Source: Brachycybe producta (Eukaryota; Arthropoda; Diplopoda; Playtdesmida; Andrognathidae). Taken from it: a DNA stretch of 64,000 nucleotides. Location of the stretch: contig JAUPFP010000027.1 of NCBI GenBank assembly GCA_036925085.1, positions 3,461,501 through 3,525,500 of the forward strand, in the 5' to 3' direction. Below the pieces are notes generated by a model that saw nothing but the letters and a program-made list of their open reading frames with translations, was not told the DNA's origin and made no database searches. The translations under genes were made by a program, and so were the position numbers. Shown here in pieces: positions 60,924 to 64,000 of this stretch; the stretch's first letter is position 1, and the number at the start of each line of letters is the position of its first letter.

Positions 60924-63900
60924 TTCTGGTTTTGAAGCATCCAATTGTCCTGAGTTTTTGCCTTTTCGTCGGTGAAATACACGTTTTTTCTTAAAAATAG
61001 CGGCAAACGTCCGTCTTTTTTTTAATTTAACGACAAGATGGCGTTTAGCCGCTAATTTCACCAACGGAATGGCTAACAGCGGCGGCTTGGCGGCTAACAC
61101 AGTCTTAGCCGCCTCCGTCGCTGTTACCATAGAGATTCTACCGTCGTCTGCCACAATAGGAGCAGATACACGGCCTGAATCTCTACGGAAAGACTCAGGA
61201 GAGAGATCTTTAAGGGAAATTACTACTGCAGACTCCTCTTCGAGTTTGCAGTTGGGAATTGTGGATTTCTCCACCCAGCTCCCCCTGAACAACCGCCATC
61301 TGTCCGTGACAGACAGGCGGCGCCCAGTCCAGGGGTCACTGCGCTCCCAATCCTTATTTCCCCAATTCAAGTCATCATCCCACAACAGGGAATGACCTGC
61401 TCTCTCCCACCAGGACAGGGACTTCCAAAGTCCCTGCACCACCCTGGTGCCAATTGGAGCTCCAGAGGAAGCTTGCATAACCTCAAAGGCCCTGGGTTTC
61501 CTCGGACGGAGGTAATACCGGGGCCGAGGTGCTTCCTCTGCCTCAGAGTCAGTTGACTCCACCACCAAGCTAGGCTGGCCAGAAGGTCCTGGAGAGACAT
61601 CATCCCTCCTCTCACTTCCAGCTGACCCAGACTCGGCATCACTGGACCCTTCGGAGTTCGATGAGGTTTCAGAGCCCTCTAGGCCATCTTCCTCACGAAC
61701 CCCACATGTGGGAACGTACGGCTTCAAGTTATCCACATGAAACCGGTCCCGCACCTTCCGACCATACCCATCTACGAATTCTATCTCGTAGACCAGGTCG
61801 GAAACCTGCCGGACCACCGTACCCAGTTCAGCCTTGTAAGCGAAATTCCACTTCTTGGCTTGACCGAGCTTCCCAGCCATATCCCTTATCCAGACCTTAT
61901 TACCAGGCTGGTATCGGGGTGGCTCCACCCGGCCGGCGTCATACCGACTCTTCTGTCTTCTTTGAGCGGCCGCCAAATTTTGACGAGCACGCTCCTCCAC
62001 GGCTTGCTGGTCGGGCAAGTCGCGGACCGGACCGTTAGGAAGGAGATTATCAATCCCCAACCTAGGCTCACGACCAAACAACAATTGGTACGGAGACACT
62101 TCCGTGCTCTCCTGCACCGCAGTGTTGTAGGCCCACACGGCGGGCCGCAATTTCTCCCACCAATCACGTTGGTCCTTGAGGGGATCAAGGTAACGCTTGA
62201 TGGTTTCCATCACGGTCTTGTTCGTACGCTCCGTAAGCCCATTAGCTTGCGGATGGTACGCCGTCGTGAAGTGCTGCGCTATATTATAGCGCTCCCGGAA
62301 CTTTCGCAAAATCTTGCTACAGAACTGGGATCCACGATCCGAGATGAGAGTAGTCGGAGTGCCATACACCGACAAGATCTCATCTTTCAGAAACTTGACA
62401 ACACAAGCGGCCGTAGCCCTTCGTACTGCCTTTGCCACGCCGTACCGGGTGAAGTAGTCCACCATAATTAATACATATGTGACTCCACCCACGGACGCGG
62501 GAAAAGGCCCAACGAAGTCCATTCCCCAGGCATGAACCGGGTACTCAGGAACTATGGGTTGCAAGAATCCTTGAGCTCTTGCGAACTGTCGTACTCTCTG
62601 ACACACTAAGCATGACTTAACATACTCCACCGTGTCACGTTTCATACCTAACCAGTAGAAACGAGTACGCATACGTTGGTAGGTCTTGTACACTCCGAAG
62701 TGACCAGCTTCGGAGCTATCGTGCAACTTCCGCAAGCAGAAGGCTTGACACGACCTCGGCACAACCAACACAGTTCTAGTGCGATCCTGAATGGATTTGA
62801 TGGCATACAACAACTTGTCTGCCACCACAAACTTGAACCTTAAGTCCGAGTCGGGGTCGGTGGAGAGCTCACCCTTCACCTTGGAGCACCAACTGTCGTT
62901 GGCCTGCTCCATTACCCAATCCACCTCAGACCGGATCCGGTAAATCACCTCACCCACGTCGGCTTCGACGTGTTCAGGCAAAGAAGGATCAACAACTTCC
63001 TTCACCGGATACCGACTCAAACAGTCAGCATCCTCGTGAAGTTTCCCCTTCTTGAACTGAATCTTATACCGGTACTCCTGCAACTGCATTTGCCAACGCC
63101 CCAACCTGCCTTGCAGGTTTTTGGCAGTCTGCAAATGACAGAGCGCATGGTGATCTGTGACGATCACAAAGTCCCGGTTAAAGATGTAAGGTCGGAATTT
63201 ACCCACGGCAAACATGATCGCCAAGCATTCCTGCTCGGTGACACTATACCGTGTTTCCGGTCCCTTCATGAGACGGCTAGCGTAGGCCAGAACCCGAGGA
63301 GCCTTGTCCTCAGGTAACTTCTGGTATACTACGACACCTAGACCGTACCCACTAGCATCGGTGTGAATTAACACCTCACCACGTGGATCATACATGGTGA
63401 GCACCGGTGCTTCGGTTAAAAATGCCTTTAACCGTTCGAAAGCTAGACCACACTGCTCCGACCAGTCAAAGGACGCATCCTTCCTGGTCAGATCATGCAG
63501 AGGTCTGGCGATCTTGGCAAAGTCCTTGATGAACCTACGGTAGTAGCCAGCCAGTCCAAGAAAACTTCGGACGGCGGTCACCGTTGTAGGGACATCGAAC
63601 TCCTCGACTGCTCTTACGAGTCCCGGGTCCGGAGCAACTCCCTCGGCACTAACAATGTGACCGAGATATTTGACTTTGTCAAAACCGAAGAAACATTTCT
63701 TCGGCTGGAGTTTCAGCTCCGCCCCTCGTAACAGTCTCAGGACAGTACTCAAGCGTTCGAGAAACTGCTCGAAGGTGCTCCCAAAGACGATAATATCGTC
63801 TAGGTACACCAAGCAGCTCTCCCACTTGTGTCCCGCCAACAAGAGGTCTAACGCTCTTTGCATGGTGGCAGGAGCATTGCAGAGTCCGAAAGGCATTTTT

Positions 63901-64000
63901 CGGAACTCAAACAGACCTTGAGAGCAAATGAATGCTGTCTTCTCAATGTCTTGCTCCGCCATCCTGACCTGCCAGTAACCACTAGCAAGGTCTAGGGTTG
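60924..64000 (-). CDS. pol: Ty3/gypsy-type Pol: reverse transcriptase, RNase H, integrase (5' end outside window)
   Basis: The frame is open at the window edge (TLDLASGYWQVR) and runs through RT (FRKMPFGLCNAPATMQRAL, active-site YLDD near 63788-63806). RNase H follows (HTDASGYGLG, EQECLAI, TDHHAL), then the integrase His/Cys zinc finger (about 62735-62578) and DD35E core: Asp in GMDFVGPF, Asp in ISDRGSQF, Glu in NGLTERTNK. A GPY/F-like module precedes VDNLKPYVP. The tail has an acidic Ser/Glu stretch, a YYLRPR motif and a Trp-rich stretch (about 61440-61270). Without splicing the frame continues to a stop at 60426 through the tandem repeat. It has no internal stop or frameshift, so the element may be young. 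Gag and protease would lie beyond 64000. The order RT-RH-IN places it in the Ty3/gypsy (Metaviridae-type) group. Confidence 0.9.

Overview
This is a eukaryotic nuclear window, most likely from an arthropod. The evidence is several genes split by short GT-AG introns, a MADF/BESS-type regulator of the kind expanded in arthropods, TTAGG-like telomere motifs, many TIR and foldback elements, and heavy microsatellite content: (GA/CT)n, (AT)n, (ATT)n and poly-G/C runs up to 30 bases. No order or species can be read from the sequence; a crustacean or chelicerate is only a guess. The host part is AT-rich, while the last ~7.7 kb is visibly GC-richer because it is a retrotransposon. All gene models come from reading exons by eye and checking splice phases.

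Layout. 863-2680 (+): two-exon MADF-domain gene. 6265-20020 (+): a 17-exon gene for an LSF/CP2-family transcription factor (TFCP2/UBP1 type; CP2 DNA-binding core, SAM domain, C-terminal oligomerisation region; 570 aa from the core start). Two upstream or alternative first exons are possible at 4195-4783 and 12537-12688. 25172-31023 (+): a 19-exon gene for a type I membrane protein of 797 aa with about twelve EGF-like modules, a SEA-like block, one transmembrane helix and a tiny basic tail. 32086-32546 (+) may be the 5' end of another transcript. From 32.5 to 56.1 kb I see no convincing conserved coding sequence, only repeats; one exon-like piece sits at 56106-56186.

56345-64000 (-): the 3' part of a Ty3/gypsy-type LTR retrotransposon. 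It has an 832-bp 3' LTR, a polypurine tract, pol (reverse transcriptase, RNase H, integrase; open at the window edge) and, downstream of pol, a ~980-aa unrecognised Ala/Ser/Gly/Lys-rich reading frame. Pol and this frame are separated by a tandem repeat of ~81 bp, which reads as a 27-aa peptide repeat in both flanking frames. They could also be joined in frame by an intron with good consensus ends. This is the most unusual arrangement in the window.

Other mobile DNA: a foldback family with a conserved CTAGAAGGGTAGCTCAATCA arm has at least ten copies here. There are several other short TIR elements, one inserted into another near 52 kb, a tRNA-derived SINE-like unit near 23 kb, a mariner-like transposase fossil near 7.5 kb, and three long hairpins, one with perfect 67-bp arms.
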